A stretch of DNA of 64,000 nucleotides from Brevibacillus_D fluminis_A (GTDB lineage: Bacteria > Bacillota > Bacilli > Brevibacillales > Brevibacillaceae), in contig NZ_CM125436.1 of NCBI RefSeq assembly GCF_052072235.1, positions 186,001-250,000 on the forward strand, read 5' to 3'. This document shows, piece by piece, positions 40,230-57,510 of the stretch. Position 1 is the first letter of the stretch. Every line of letters begins with the position of its first letter. The notes below the pieces were generated by a model. The model searched no databases. It saw only the letters and a list, made by a program, of their open reading frames with translations, and was not told the DNA's origin. The position numbers and the translations under genes are program-made.

Positions 40230-40757
40230 ATGGCAGTACGAGCTTATCTTGCGCTGGGGACAAATATCGGCGAGCGTGAACAAAACTTGCTGGAGGCGGT
40301 CAAAGGGCTGCAAGCGATCGAAGGGATCAGTGTCGTTGACCTTTCTGCGGTGTATGAGACCGATCCGGTCGGCTACACCGATCAAGCTGCCTTCCTCAAT
40401 ATGGCGGTGGCAATCGAGACGTCCCTTTCGCCCGAAGCGTTGCTTCAATCCGTGCTGCAGCTCGAACAGGAGCTGGGGCGCGTGAGGATCATCCGCTGGG
40501 GACCGCGGTCGATCGATATTGACATTTTGCTGTATGGGGAAGAAAGCGTGGCGCTTCCTCATCTTCACATCCCGCATCCAGAAATGACAGGCCGCGCGTT
40601 TGTTTTAGTGCCGCTAAACGACATCTGTGATCAGACAAAATTCATCATAAAGGGAAAATCACTGAAACAATGGTTGGAACAGGCAAATGATCGAAAAGGG
40701 GTACGCAGATGGGGAACTCTCAACTTGGAAACCGGATCCGCTCATTTCGAAAATTGA
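40230..40757 (+). CDS. folK: hydroxymethyl-dihydropterin diphosphokinase
   Basis: 175 residues. ALGTNIGEREQNL at the N terminus and RWGPRSIDIDILLYG (magnesium Asp pair) are family hallmarks. It activates the pterin for FolP. It overlaps the following HTH gene by 49 bases. Confidence 0.94.
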   Translation: MAVRAYLALGTNIGEREQNLLEAVKGLQAIEGISVVDLSAVYETDPVGYTDQAAFLNMAVAIETSLSPEALLQSVLQLEQELGRVRIIRWGPRSIDIDILLYGEESVALPHLHIPHPEMTGRAFVLVPLNDICDQTKFIIKGKSLKQWLEQANDRKGVRRWGTLNLETGSAHFEN

Positions 40758-40921
40758 AGGGTTATACACAGCAATCGCTGGCGGAGGAGATGGGCGTTTC
40801 GCTGTCGGTTGTCGGCGCTCTGGAGCGAGGCACACGGAAGCCGGCCGAATCGATCCTGCGCAAAATCGCCATCACTTTACAGGTCGATTATGAAGAATTA
40901 TGTGCTATAACTAATAAATGA
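40709..40921 (+). CDS. yazB: small XRE-family regulator YazB-like
   Basis: 70 residues, ATG 40709 after AAAAGGGG. Residues 7-60 are a lambda-type helix-turn-helix (KLKGYTQQSLAEEMGVSLSVVGALERG). The gene sits between folK and dusB as yazB does in B. subtilis. Its target is unknown; it may link folate genes and tRNA modification. Confidence 0.85.
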   Translation: MGNSQLGNRIRSFRKLKGYTQQSLAEEMGVSLSVVGALERGTRKPAESILRKIAITLQVDYEELCAITNK

Positions 40922-40976
40922 TACGTCTTTGCTCGAATCAGAACTTCCAGGCTTACTGCAGGAGGATTTATATACA

Positions 40977-42005
40977 ATGAAAATCGGTGACATTGAATTA
41001 AAAAACAACGTCGTGCTGGCTCCGATGGCTGGCGTTTGCAACCCGGCGTTCCGTTTGATTGCCAAAGAGTTCGGTACAGGGTTGGTCTGTGCGGAAATGG
41101 TAAGCGATAAAGGGATCGTGCACGGGAATAAAAAAACGATGGACATGTTATTTGTCGACGAGCGGGAAAAACCGTTGAGTCTGCAAATTTTTGGCGGTGA
41201 CAAGGAAACATTGGTGGAGGCTGCCAAGTTTGTGTCCGAGAACACCAATGCGGACATTATCGACATTAATATGGGCTGTCCTGTGCCGAAAATCACGAGC
41301 TGTGATGCCGGTGCGCGCCTGCTGCTTGATCCGAACAAAATTTATGAGGTCGTGTCCAGCGTGGTCGACGCGGTCGATAAACCAATCACGGTGAAAATGC
41401 GCTTGGGCTGGGACGACAACCATCTGTATGCGATCGAAAATGCGCAGGCGGTAGAACGTGCAGGCGGCAAAGCGATTGCTGTGCATGGGCGGACACGCGT
41501 GCAAATGTATAAAGGGAAAGCGGATTGGGATTGGATTCGCCGTGTGAAGGAGTCGGTTTCGATTCCGGTAATCGGTAACGGCGATGTGGCAACACCTGAG
41601 GATGCGCGTCGCATGCTGGATACGACTGGTTGTGACGGTGTCATGATCGGGCGCGCTGCGTTGGGGAATCCGTGGATGCTGTACCGCACGATTCAATATT
41701 TGACAAAAGGCGAGCTTTTGCCTGATCCGACACCGCGTGAAAAGATCGAGATTTGTCTGCTGCACGCGGAGCGTCTGATCGCGTTGAAAGGGCCGCGCGT
41801 GGGCGTGTTGGAGATGCGCAAACACGCAGCCTGGTATTTGAAAGGGCTGAGAGGCTCGACCCATACCAAAAACATAATCAACGCGGTGGAAACGGAAGCG
41901 GAGCTGCGGAAAGCGCTCTATGATTACGTCGAATGGGTAGAAGCGCATGGCGATGATTTTGTCGAATCGACGGAAGCCCAAACCGAAGATGTCGTCAATT
42001 ACTAA
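40977..42005 (+). CDS. dusB: tRNA-dihydrouridine synthase
   Basis: 342 residues from ATG 40977 after CAGGAGG. It has APMAGVCNPAFR (flavin site), INMGCPVPK (catalytic Cys), KMRLGWD and HGRTR. It reduces uridine to dihydrouridine in tRNA D-loops. It is the last gene of the folate cluster. Confidence 0.93.
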   Translation: MKIGDIELKNNVVLAPMAGVCNPAFRLIAKEFGTGLVCAEMVSDKGIVHGNKKTMDMLFVDEREKPLSLQIFGGDKETLVEAAKFVSENTNADIIDINMGCPVPKITSCDAGARLLLDPNKIYEVVSSVVDAVDKPITVKMRLGWDDNHLYAIENAQAVERAGGKAIAVHGRTRVQMYKGKADWDWIRRVKESVSIPVIGNGDVATPEDARRMLDTTGCDGVMIGRAALGNPWMLYRTIQYLTKGELLPDPTPREKIEICLLHAERLIALKGPRVGVLEMRKHAAWYLKGLRGSTHTKNIINAVETEAELRKALYDYVEWVEAHGDDFVESTEAQTEDVVNY

Positions 42006-42018
42006 GGGAATCCAAACA

Positions 42019-42236
42019 TTGACAAGGATACCTTCATATCCTATAATACAGCGTATTATCGTAGTGGAGCTGCCGGGGTGACTGGCAGCTTTAGCTATGA
42101 TGGAACTTGTAGCCTTCACTTGTTTTCCGGCGTGAAAACGTTTCACTAACAATTGTATATTCTGCAAGACATATACATATAATCCTTTTACTTTTTGTAG
42201 GGGATTACGAATTTATATAAACGGGGGAATAGTACA
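42019..42236 (+). promoter_or_regulatory. strong greA promoter and long leader
   Basis: TTGACA (42019-42024), 17 bases, TATAAT (42042-42047) match the sigma-A consensus perfectly; the spacer holds GGATA/TATCC arms. The leader of about 180 bases contains AGCTGCC pairing with GGCAGCT near 42068-42091 and GTGAAA-ACG-TTTCAC (42132-42146). No further gene is seen in this stretch. Confidence 0.75.
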
Positions 42237-42713
42237 ATGTCTGAAAAAGAAGTGATTCTGACACCAGAAGGTTTATCCAAGCTTGAGCAAGAACTGGAAG
42301 ACTTGAAGACGGTCAAACGCAAAGAAGTGGCCGCTCGGATTAAAGAAGCGATCAGCTTTGGCGATATCAGCGAAAACTCCGAATACGAAGAAGCCAAGAA
42401 TGAGCAGGCCTTCATCGAGGGGCGCATCATTACGCTGGAAAAAATGCTGCGCAATGCGCGCATCATCACCAATGAAGACGTGGATACCAATGTGGTGAGC
42501 GTGGGATCGACGGTATCCCTGAAAGATATTGAGTTTGGCGACGTGGTTGAGTACACGATCGTCGGGTCTGCTGAATCCAATCCGATGGAAAACAAGATCT
42601 CCAACGAATCCCCGGTAGGGCAAGCGCTGCTTGGCAAATCGAAGGGAACGACCGTTGAGGTTCATGCTCCAGCGGGAACGCTTCAGTACGAAATCTTGGA
42701 TATTAAGTTGTAA
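42237..42713 (+). CDS. greA: transcription elongation factor GreA
   Basis: 158 residues. N-terminal coiled coil (residues 1-75) with SFGDISENSEYEEAKNEQ carrying the tip acidic residues, followed by the C-terminal FKBP-like domain (ESPVGQALLGKSKGTTVEV). It restarts backtracked RNA polymerase. The greA-lysS order is common in Paenibacillaceae. Confidence 0.95.
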   Translation: MSEKEVILTPEGLSKLEQELEDLKTVKRKEVAARIKEAISFGDISENSEYEEAKNEQAFIEGRIITLEKMLRNARIITNEDVDTNVVSVGSTVSLKDIEFGDVVEYTIVGSAESNPMENKISNESPVGQALLGKSKGTTVEVHAPAGTLQYEILDIKL

Positions 42714-42804
42714 TTTATGCGCGGCGTACCTCTGGAAACTCTTAGGTACGCCATCTCGCTATCATTAGTTGTTTACCAAGGAATGCCAAGGAGTGACAGG
42801 GAAG

Positions 42805-44331
42805 ATGAACAGAGACGAAGAGTTGTTGCAAGAGGAAACCCAGGAAGAAGGCTTGCATGAGCTTCTTCAAGTAAGACATGACAAAATGGAGCGCATCCGC
42901 CAAGCGGGTCTTGACCCATTTGGTCAGAAATTTGAGCAAACACATCACGCTAAGGATGTTATTGCTCAATTTGCTGATAAAACGAAAGAGGAACTGGAAG
43001 CGGCAGATGCGACTGTTACGCTGGCTGGTCGTTTGATGGCGAAGCGCGAGATGGGGAAAGCGAGCTTTGCCCAGCTGCTCGACCGCAGTGGCCAAATTCA
43101 AATCTATGTTCGCCAAGATGCTGTGGGTGAAGACGCGTACAAGCTGTTCGATATGAGCGACATCGGCGACTTGATCGGGATCACCGGCGTCGTGTTCAAA
43201 ACAAAAACCGGTGAATTGAGCGTAAAGGCGAAGCAGTTTACGTTCCTGACCAAATCGCTGCGTCCGTTGCCGGAAAAATACCATGGTCTGAAAGACGTCG
43301 AGATTCGTTACCGCAAACGTTATGTTGATTTGATTGTGAATCCAGAGGTGCGGGAAACGTTTATGACTCGCAGCCGCATTTTGACTTCTATGCGTCGTTA
43401 TCTCGATAGCATGGGCTTCTTGGAAGTAGAGACGCCAACACTGCATGCGATCGCAGGTGGTGCAGCGGCTCGCCCGTTCATCACGCACCACAATGCGTTG
43501 GATATGCAACTGTATATGCGTATTGCAATCGAATTGCACTTGAAACGCCTGATTGTCGGCGGATTGGAAAAAGTGTATGAGATTGGCCGCGTGTATCGTA
43601 ATGAGGGGATTTCAACTCGACATAATCCAGAGTTCACAATGATTGAACTTTATCAAGCATACGCTGATTACCGCGATATCATGGTCCTGGTTGAAAATAT
43701 GGTTGCCCATATTGCCGAGGAAGTGCTTGGAACGACCAAAGTGGAATACCAAGGCAAAATTGTTGATTTGACTCCGCAATGGCGCCGTGCCCACATGGTT
43801 GATTTGATCAAAGAACAAACGGGCGTTGATTTCTGGGCGCATATGAGCGACGAGGAAGCTCGTGCTTTGGCGAAAGAGCATGGCATCAAGGTGGAGCCGC
43901 ATCACCAATTTGGCCACGTGGTGAATGAGTTCTTCGAGCAAAAGGTGGAAGAGACCCTGATTCAACCTACTTTTGTCTACGGTCACCCGGTGGAGATCTC
44001 CCCGTTGGCGAAGAAAAATGATGAGGATCCGCGTTTTACGGATCGTTTTGAGCTGTTTATCGTTGCGCGTGAGCATGCAAATGCGTTCACGGAGTTGAAT
44101 GATCCGATTGACCAGCGTCAGCGCTTTGAAGCGCAATTGTTGGAGAAAGAACAAGGAAACGATGAGGCTCACGATATGGATGAGGACTTTATCGAAGCGC
44201 TTGAGTATGGAATGCCGCCAACAGGTGGGCTGGGTATCGGGATCGACCGTTTGGTGATGTTGTTGACCAATTCTGCGTCGATTCGTGATGTGCTGCTCTT
44301 CCCGCATATGCGCGACAAGGCAGGAAAATAA
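42805..44331 (+). CDS. lysS: lysyl-tRNA synthetase, class II
   Basis: 508 residues from ATG 42805. An OB-fold anticodon domain (residues 60-160) precedes the class II core: SRILTSMRRYLDSMGFLEVETP (motif 1), YRNEGISTRHNPEFTMIE (motif 2) and GGLGIGIDRLVM (motif 3). Charging of tRNA-Lys, whose gene lies in the tRNA cluster downstream. Confidence 0.97.
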   Translation: MNRDEELLQEETQEEGLHELLQVRHDKMERIRQAGLDPFGQKFEQTHHAKDVIAQFADKTKEELEAADATVTLAGRLMAKREMGKASFAQLLDRSGQIQIYVRQDAVGEDAYKLFDMSDIGDLIGITGVVFKTKTGELSVKAKQFTFLTKSLRPLPEKYHGLKDVEIRYRKRYVDLIVNPEVRETFMTRSRILTSMRRYLDSMGFLEVETPTLHAIAGGAAARPFITHHNALDMQLYMRIAIELHLKRLIVGGLEKVYEIGRVYRNEGISTRHNPEFTMIELYQAYADYRDIMVLVENMVAHIAEEVLGTTKVEYQGKIVDLTPQWRRAHMVDLIKEQTGVDFWAHMSDEEARALAKEHGIKVEPHHQFGHVVNEFFEQKVEETLIQPTFVYGHPVEISPLAKKNDEDPRFTDRFELFIVAREHANAFTELNDPIDQRQRFEAQLLEKEQGNDEAHDMDEDFIEALEYGMPPTGGLGIGIDRLVMLLTNSASIRDVLLFPHMRDKAGK

Positions 44332-44345
44332 GCTTAGAGTGGTTG

Positions 44346-44378
44346 AAAGCGGCTCTTCTGATGAAGGGTCGCTTTTTT
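44346..44378 (+). terminator. terminator after lysS
   Basis: AGCGGCTCTT pairs with AAGGGTCGCT, followed by a T-run. Confidence 0.75.
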
Positions 44379-44391
44379 CTATAATTTTGTA

Positions 44392-44550
44392 TTGATTTCA
44401 AAGTGGTGACGTGGTATATTAAAACACGTTGTGCGAGAAGCTACTTTATAAATGAGTGATTTCTCATCTGCTTACATGTTTAGTCAAACTGAAAACGCGT
44501 TAAACGAAATTAAAAAAGTAGTTGACGCTGAGGTTTGAAAGTGCTAAACT
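44392..44550 (+). promoter_or_regulatory. tandem rRNA promoters of operon 1
   Basis: P1: TTGATT (44392-44397), 17 bases, TATATT (44415-44420). P2: TTGACG (44522-44527), 17 bases, TAAACT (44545-44550), preceded by an A/T-rich UP-like stretch. A boxA-like antitermination sequence TGCTCTTTG (44570-44580) follows. The 44,332-44,677 gap holds these and no gene. Confidence 0.75.
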
Positions 44551-44677
44551 AAAGAAGTTGTTACGAAAGATGCTCTTTGGAAACTGAACAGCGAAAGCGA
44601 AAAGATAACGTGATTGTCCACGTGACATCACACAATGTAACAAGCCAAGCAAGTCTTGGAATCAGCTTCAACTCAAC

Positions 44678-46217
<1,540 letters not shown>

Positions 46218-46277
46218 TGGAGATCTTTCGTTCGCTGTTCAGTTTTGAGAGAGCATATCTCTCAATTGAATCAATAT

Positions 46278-46395
46278 GTCTGGTGATGATGGCGGAGGGG
46301 ACACACCCGTTCCCATACCGAACACGGCCGTTAAGCCCTCCAGCGCCGATGGTACTTGTCCCGAAGGGGACTGGGAGAGTAGGACGTTGCCAGGC
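46278..46395 (+). rRNA. rrf: 5S rRNA, operon 1, placed between 16S and 23S
   Basis: A 118-base gene with CACACCCGTTCCCATACCGA, CACGGCCGTTAAGC and GAGAGTAGGACG landmarks; its ends pair as GTCTGG...CCAGGC. It lies 61 bases after 16S and about 170 bases before 23S, not after 23S as is usual. A GGAGA-TTTTTT-GTCTCC hairpin follows. No 5S is found downstream of the 23S gene. Confidence 0.95.
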
Positions 46396-46565
46396 GGAGA
46401 TTTTTTGTCTCCACGCAAGTTTTTGTTCCTTGAAAACTGGATAACGCAAGTATTGCTAAGGATTAACATTGAAGTACAATTTGTACTGATCATGATGGAA
46501 GAAAAACGTATAGGTGTTTTCCATGCTCCGGCGATGGATGAAAAACGCTACGTGTTTTCCTATGT

Positions 46566-49493
<2,928 letters not shown>

Positions 49494-49728
49494 CAACAAT
49501 CCATAGCAATGACTTGCGTATCCAGTTTTCAGGGAATAACTGAAACGGACCATCTTATGTTGGTTTTCTGTTTGCTTGTTTTTCAGGATAATATCCTAAT
49601 TCGGTCACAATCATTCTCATCAAAAAAGCATTGCTTTTTGATAGATAGTATGATAGATTGAATATCCGAGCACAAAATGAAAGTCATTGGGTAGCTTGGA
49701 AAAACGAGTTGTTGATTCTCTAAAAAAT
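49494..49728 (+). other. 23S-tRNA spacer with hairpin
   Basis: No gene is seen. ATCAAAAAAGC-ATT-GCTTTTTGAT near 49,617-49,641 forms a hairpin that may be a processing or weak termination site. No convincing new promoter was found before the tRNA genes, so they are probably co-transcribed with the rRNAs. Confidence 0.45.
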
Positions 49729-49805
49729 GGCCCGTTGGTGAAGCGGTTTAACACAGCAGCCTTTCACGCTGTCATACAGGGGTTCGAATCCCCTACGGGT
49801 CACCA
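49729..49805 (+). tRNA. tRNA-Glu (UUC)
   Basis: Acceptor stem GGCCCGT/ACGGGTC, anticodon loop CTTTCAC with TTC, T-loop GGTTCGAATC, encoded CCA. First of a 13-gene cluster. Confidence 0.93.
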
Positions 49806-49812
49806 TTATTTC

Positions 49813-49888
49813 GGAGGCTTAGCTCAGCTGGGAGAGCATCTGCCTTACAAGCAGAGGGTCGGCGGTTCGATCCCGTCAGCCTCCACCA
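49813..49888 (+). tRNA. tRNA-Val (UAC)
   Basis: Acceptor GGAGGCT/AGCCTCC, anticodon TAC, encoded CCA. Confidence 0.95.
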
Positions 49889-49910
49889 TTATCATTTTGC
49901 AAGTAAATAT

Positions 49911-49987
49911 GGAGCTGTGGTGAAGTTGGAGTTCACGCCGGTCTGTCACACCGGAGGTCGCGGGTTCGAGTCCCGTCAGCTCCGCCA
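49911..49987 (+). tRNA. tRNA-Asp (GUC)
   Basis: Acceptor GGAGCTG/CAGCTCC, anticodon GTC in CTGTCAC, discriminator G, encoded CCA. Confidence 0.95.
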
Positions 49988-50008
49988 TTTTTACAATGAA
50001 TATCATAT

Positions 50009-50084
50009 GCCGGTGTAGCTCAATTGGTAGAGCACCTGACTTGTAATCAGGGGGTTGTGGGTTCAAGTCCTATCGCCGGCACCA
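50009..50084 (+). tRNA. tRNA-Thr (UGU)
   Basis: Acceptor GCCGGTG/CGCCGGC, anticodon TGT in CTTGTAA, encoded CCA. Confidence 0.95.
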
Positions 50085-50097
50085 TTACTCAAGCTTT

Positions 50098-50182
50098 GGG
50101 GAGATAGCGAAGTGGCTAAACGCGGCAGACTGTAAATCTGCTCCCTCTGGGTTCGGCGGTTCGAATCCGTCTCTCCCCACCA
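50098..50182 (+). tRNA. tRNA-Tyr (GUA)
   Basis: Long variable arm, anticodon GTA in CTGTAAA, acceptor GGGGAGA/TCTCCCC, encoded CCA. Confidence 0.95.
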
Positions 50183-50210
50183 TTGCTTTGGTAAACGGAT
50201 AAAACAGCAA

Positions 50211-50286
50211 GAGCCATTAGCTCAGTTGGTAGAGCATCTGACTTTTAATCAGAGGGTCGAAGGTTCGAGTCCTTCATGGCTCACCA
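50211..50286 (+). tRNA. tRNA-Lys (UUU)
   Basis: Acceptor GAGCCAT/ATGGCTC, anticodon TTT in CTTTTAA, encoded CCA. Confidence 0.95.
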
Positions 50287-50304
50287 GTTTTTAAAAAAGA
50301 ATAT

Positions 50305-50391
50305 GCGGTCGTGGCGGAATTGGCAGACGCGCTAGATTCAGGTTCTAGTGGTGGCAACACCGTGGAGGTTCAAGTCCTCTCGACCGCACCA
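50305..50391 (+). tRNA. tRNA-Leu (CAG)
   Basis: Long variable arm, anticodon loop TTCAGGT with CAG, acceptor GCGGTCG/CGACCGC, encoded CCA. Confidence 0.93.
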
Positions 50392-50399
50392 AAACATAT

Positions 50400-50475
50400 G
50401 CGGACGTAGCTCAATTGGTAGAGCGTCGCCTTGCCAAGGCGAAGGTCGAGGGTTCGAGACCCTTCGTCCGCTCCA
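50400..50475 (+). tRNA. tRNA-Gly (GCC)
   Basis: Acceptor GCGGACG/CGTCCGC, anticodon GCC in TTGCCAA, encoded CCA. Confidence 0.95.
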
Positions 50476-50478
50476 TAT

Positions 50479-50555
50479 GTGCCCTTAGCTCAGCCGGATA
50501 GAGCGTTTGACTACGAATCAAAAGGTCGGGAGTTCGAATCTCTCAGGGCACGCCA
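50479..50555 (+). tRNA. tRNA-Arg (ACG)
   Basis: Acceptor GTGCCCT/AGGGCAC, anticodon ACG (A34 read as inosine after TadA editing), discriminator G, encoded CCA. Confidence 0.95.
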
Positions 50556-50563
50556 TGATATGT

Positions 50564-50640
50564 CGGGAAGTAGCTCAGCTTGGTAGAGTACTTGGCTTGG
50601 GACCAAGGGGTCGCAGGTTCGAATCCTGTCTTCCCGACCA
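50564..50640 (+). tRNA. tRNA-Pro (UGG)
   Basis: Acceptor CGGGAAG/CTTCCCG, anticodon TGG in TTGGGAC, encoded CCA. Confidence 0.95.
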
Positions 50641-50646
50641 TTTTTT

Positions 50647-50728
50647 GCCGGTGTGGCGGAATGGCAGACGCGCGCGACTCAAAATCGTGAGGGAAACCGT
50701 GGGGGTTCAAGTCCCTTCACCGGCACCA
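50647..50728 (+). tRNA. tRNA-Leu (CAA)
   Basis: Long variable arm, anticodon loop CTCAAAA with CAA, acceptor GCCGGTG/CACCGGC, encoded CCA. Confidence 0.92.
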
Positions 50729-50770
50729 TAAGCGTTGATTATGTTTGCGAATTCACACGCAATATATTTT

Positions 50771-50847
50771 GGCGGTGTAGCTCAGCTGGCTAGAGCGTTC
50801 GGTTCATACCCGAAAGGTCGGGGGTTCGACCCCCTCCGCCGCTACCA
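50771..50847 (+). tRNA. tRNA-Met (CAU), elongator type
   Basis: Anticodon CAT in TTCATAC. The acceptor begins GGCGGTG and pairs as an elongator, not with the 1-72 mismatch C-A of initiator tRNA. Encoded CCA. Confidence 0.88.
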
Positions 50848-50884
50848 AATGAGATTTCTTCTCTGGCACCATAACGTTTATTAT

Positions 50885-50961
50885 GGCGGTCGTGGCGAAG
50901 GGGTTAACGCACCGGATTGTGGCTCCGGCACTCGTGGGTTCAAGTCCCATCGATCGCCCCA
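50885..50961 (+). tRNA. tRNA-His (GUG)
   Basis: Anticodon GTG in TTGTGGC; the extra 5' G (G-1) opposite C73 is present; encoded CCA. Last tRNA of the cluster. Confidence 0.95.
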
Positions 50962-51003
50962 TACATTATTTAATATCTCAGCTCTTTTTTTATGATTATG
51001 CAG

Positions 51004-51032
51004 TTGACTAAATAATCGAACTGAGGTAAAAT
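51004..51032 (+). promoter_or_regulatory. rRNA promoter of operon 2
   Basis: TTGACT (51004-51009), 17 bases, TAAAAT (51027-51032). A boxA-like TGCTCTTTGAAAACTG follows at 51064-51079. From about 51,075 the leader is nearly identical to that of operon 1. Confidence 0.8.
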
Positions 51033-51171
51033 GATTATCCGCACTTCAAACGAAAGCTGTGAAATGCTCTTTGAAAACTGAACAGCGAAAGCGAAAAGAT
51101 AACGTGATTGTCCACGTGACATCACACAATGTAACAAGCCAAGCAAGTCTTGGAATCAGCTTCAACTCAAC

Positions 51172-52711
<1,540 letters not shown>

Positions 52712-52771
52712 TGGAGATCTTTCGCTCGCTGTTCAGTTTTGAGAGAGCATATCTCTCAATTGAATCAATAT

Positions 52772-52889
52772 GTCTGGTGATGATGGCGGAGGGGACACAC
52801 CCGTTCCCATACCGAACACGGCCGTTAAGCCCTCCAGCGCCGATGGTACTTGTCCCGAAGGGGACTGGGAGAGTAGGACGTTGCCAGGC
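52772..52889 (+). rRNA. rrf: 5S rRNA, operon 2, placed between 16S and 23S
   Basis: 118 bases, same sequence and position as copy 1. No 5S after the second 23S either; the transcript ends at the terminator near 56,023. Confidence 0.95.
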
Positions 52890-53019
52890 GGAGATTTTTT
52901 GTCTCCAAACAAGTTTTTGTTCCTTGAAAACTGGATAACGCAAGTATTGCTAAGGATTTACAACGTAAGTACAACTTGTACTAATCATGTTGGAAGAAAA
53001 ACGCTCCGCGTTTTCCTGT

Positions 53020-55947
<2,928 letters not shown>

Positions 55948-56022
55948 CAACAATCCATAGCAATGACTTGCGTATCCAGTTTTCAGGGAACAAAACTTGT
56001 GTAAACTACATAATAAAACAAT

Positions 56023-56049
56023 CCTCAACTTTGCTGGTTGAGGTTTTTT
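56023..56049 (+). terminator. terminator of rRNA operon 2
   Basis: CCTCAAC (56023-56029) pairs with GTTGAGG (56037-56043), then TTTTTT. Confidence 0.9.
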
Positions 56050-56124
56050 GTTTTCTGACTTGAGAATACATATATCCTAGTCTAACATCAGAAGTGAAAT
56101 GAGTTGGAGGATAGGAGAACGGAA

Positions 56125-57228
56125 ATGAAAAAAATTCTAATCTTTTCCGCCTCGATTGGAAACGGGCACAATCAAGCAGCCAGGGCGATGCAGGAGCATT
56201 TAGCAGAAAAGGGCTATACATCGATGATCATTGACACGCTGGAATACATCAGCCCAACGTTTCACAAGATCTTATTAGAGGGATATACCAAACTGCTAAA
56301 GCTATCGCCTAAGGTATGGGGAAGAATTTATCACAACACAGAGAGAACCCGTTTTTTTGATATGAACGTACTGATGAATAAATTATTAGCCAATCAGTTG
56401 AAAAAACTGATCGAAAATGTGAAGCCTGACGCGTTCATTGCCACGCATCCGTTTGCCAGCTGCATGCTGTCGGTGCTGAAAGGCCGGAATGAATGGCAGG
56501 AACCGATTTATACCATCATCACGGATTACACGATTCATCCTTCATGGATAAACCATCACATCAACTACTACTTTATCGCGCATGAGCAGCTGTATTACCT
56601 TGTCGACATTTACCGGCAAGAATATCGCAAATACAAGCCCATGGGCATTCCCATCATGAAAAAATATGGAATGCCGGTGAATGCGGAAGAAATCCGGGAA
56701 AAGCTGAACATTCGCCCGGAGCAAAAATGTGTGATTCTGTCCGGGGGCGGCTTGGGCTTGGGGCCGATGGAGCAGGTGCTCTCCGGTTTGGATAAAATCG
56801 ATACACCATGCAAAACATTCGTCTTGACGGGCCAAAATGACAAATTGTACCGCAGGGTGTCCAACAAAACCTATGCCCAGGAAGTTGTGCCACTGCGATT
56901 CATCGACAATTTTCACGAATATTTGACGGTGGCCGACCTGATCGTCACCAAGTCCGGCGGATTGACGACGGCGGAGGTCATGAGCAAGCAAGTCCCCATG
57001 ATCATCTACAACCCGCTGCCCGGGCAGGAGGAGCGCAACAGCCATTTCTTGCTGAATAACGGCTGTGCCGTGCACGCCACCGTCACAGAGCAGTTGATGT
57101 ACTTTATCGAAGAACTGCTGCAAAACCAAACGAAGGTGGAACACATGAAGGAGTCGGCAAGCCGAATAGCCAAGCCATTCGCCGCAGACGACATTGCGAC
57201 ATTTATTGTGCATGACATGGAAAAGTGA
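56125..57228 (+). CDS. diacylglycerol glycosyltransferase, MGDG-synthase/UgtP-like
   Basis: 367 residues from ATG 56125 (AGGAGAACGG upstream). The N-terminal MGDG-synthase domain (FSASIGNGHNQAARAM, FIATHPFASCML, DYTIHPSWINHHI) and the GT28 C-terminal domain (ILSGGGLGLGPMEQVL, KSGGLTTAEVMSKQVP) identify the group. Members add sugar to diacylglycerol for glycolipids and lipoteichoic-acid anchors. It is a separate unit between rRNA and ctsR, with terminators on both sides. Confidence 0.88.
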   Translation: MKKILIFSASIGNGHNQAARAMQEHLAEKGYTSMIIDTLEYISPTFHKILLEGYTKLLKLSPKVWGRIYHNTERTRFFDMNVLMNKLLANQLKKLIENVKPDAFIATHPFASCMLSVLKGRNEWQEPIYTIITDYTIHPSWINHHINYYFIAHEQLYYLVDIYRQEYRKYKPMGIPIMKKYGMPVNAEEIREKLNIRPEQKCVILSGGGLGLGPMEQVLSGLDKIDTPCKTFVLTGQNDKLYRRVSNKTYAQEVVPLRFIDNFHEYLTVADLIVTKSGGLTTAEVMSKQVPMIIYNPLPGQEERNSHFLLNNGCAVHATVTEQLMYFIEELLQNQTKVEHMKESASRIAKPFAADDIATFIVHDMEK

Positions 57229-57314
57229 GGACCGATCAAGGGAAAGCCCAGTAAATCCACCATGGTCATCGATGAGAAAGCCCAACATGTTCGACACGGT
57301 AACCCATACTCCAC

Positions 57315-57352
57315 CAAAAACCCCCCATTTCCTCGCGAAGTGGGGGTTTTTG
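57315..57352 (+). terminator. terminator after the glycosyltransferase gene
   Basis: AAACCCCCCATTT and AAGTGGGGGTTT with T-run. It isolates the gene from the ctsR promoter. Confidence 0.9.
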
Positions 57353-57421
57353 TCCAGCAAATGGCGGGTTTTAATGCAGACAATCTTGACAAAAATAAGC
57401 AGGAGAGAGTCACACACATGC

Positions 57422-57470
57422 TTGCATTGCGATATCGTAAGGATTATAATCAAAGTCAAAGATAGTCAAA
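57422..57470 (+). promoter_or_regulatory. ctsR operon promoter with CtsR box
   Basis: TTGCAT (57422-57427), 17 bases, TATAAT (57445-57450). AGTCAAAGATAGTCAAA (57454-57470) is the CtsR heptad repeat (RGTCAAANANRGTCAAA) just downstream of the -10 box. The operon is thus self-repressed and heat-inducible. Confidence 0.92.
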
Positions 57471-57510
57471 GTCAGTTTTGGTGTGTATTACGGAACAAGG
57501 AGGCGAAACT

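Noticed and set aside
50771..50847. Initiator tRNA-Met
   Set aside because: The acceptor stem starts GGCGGTG and lacks the C1-A72 mismatch and the GGG/CCC anticodon-stem pairs expected of initiator tRNA.
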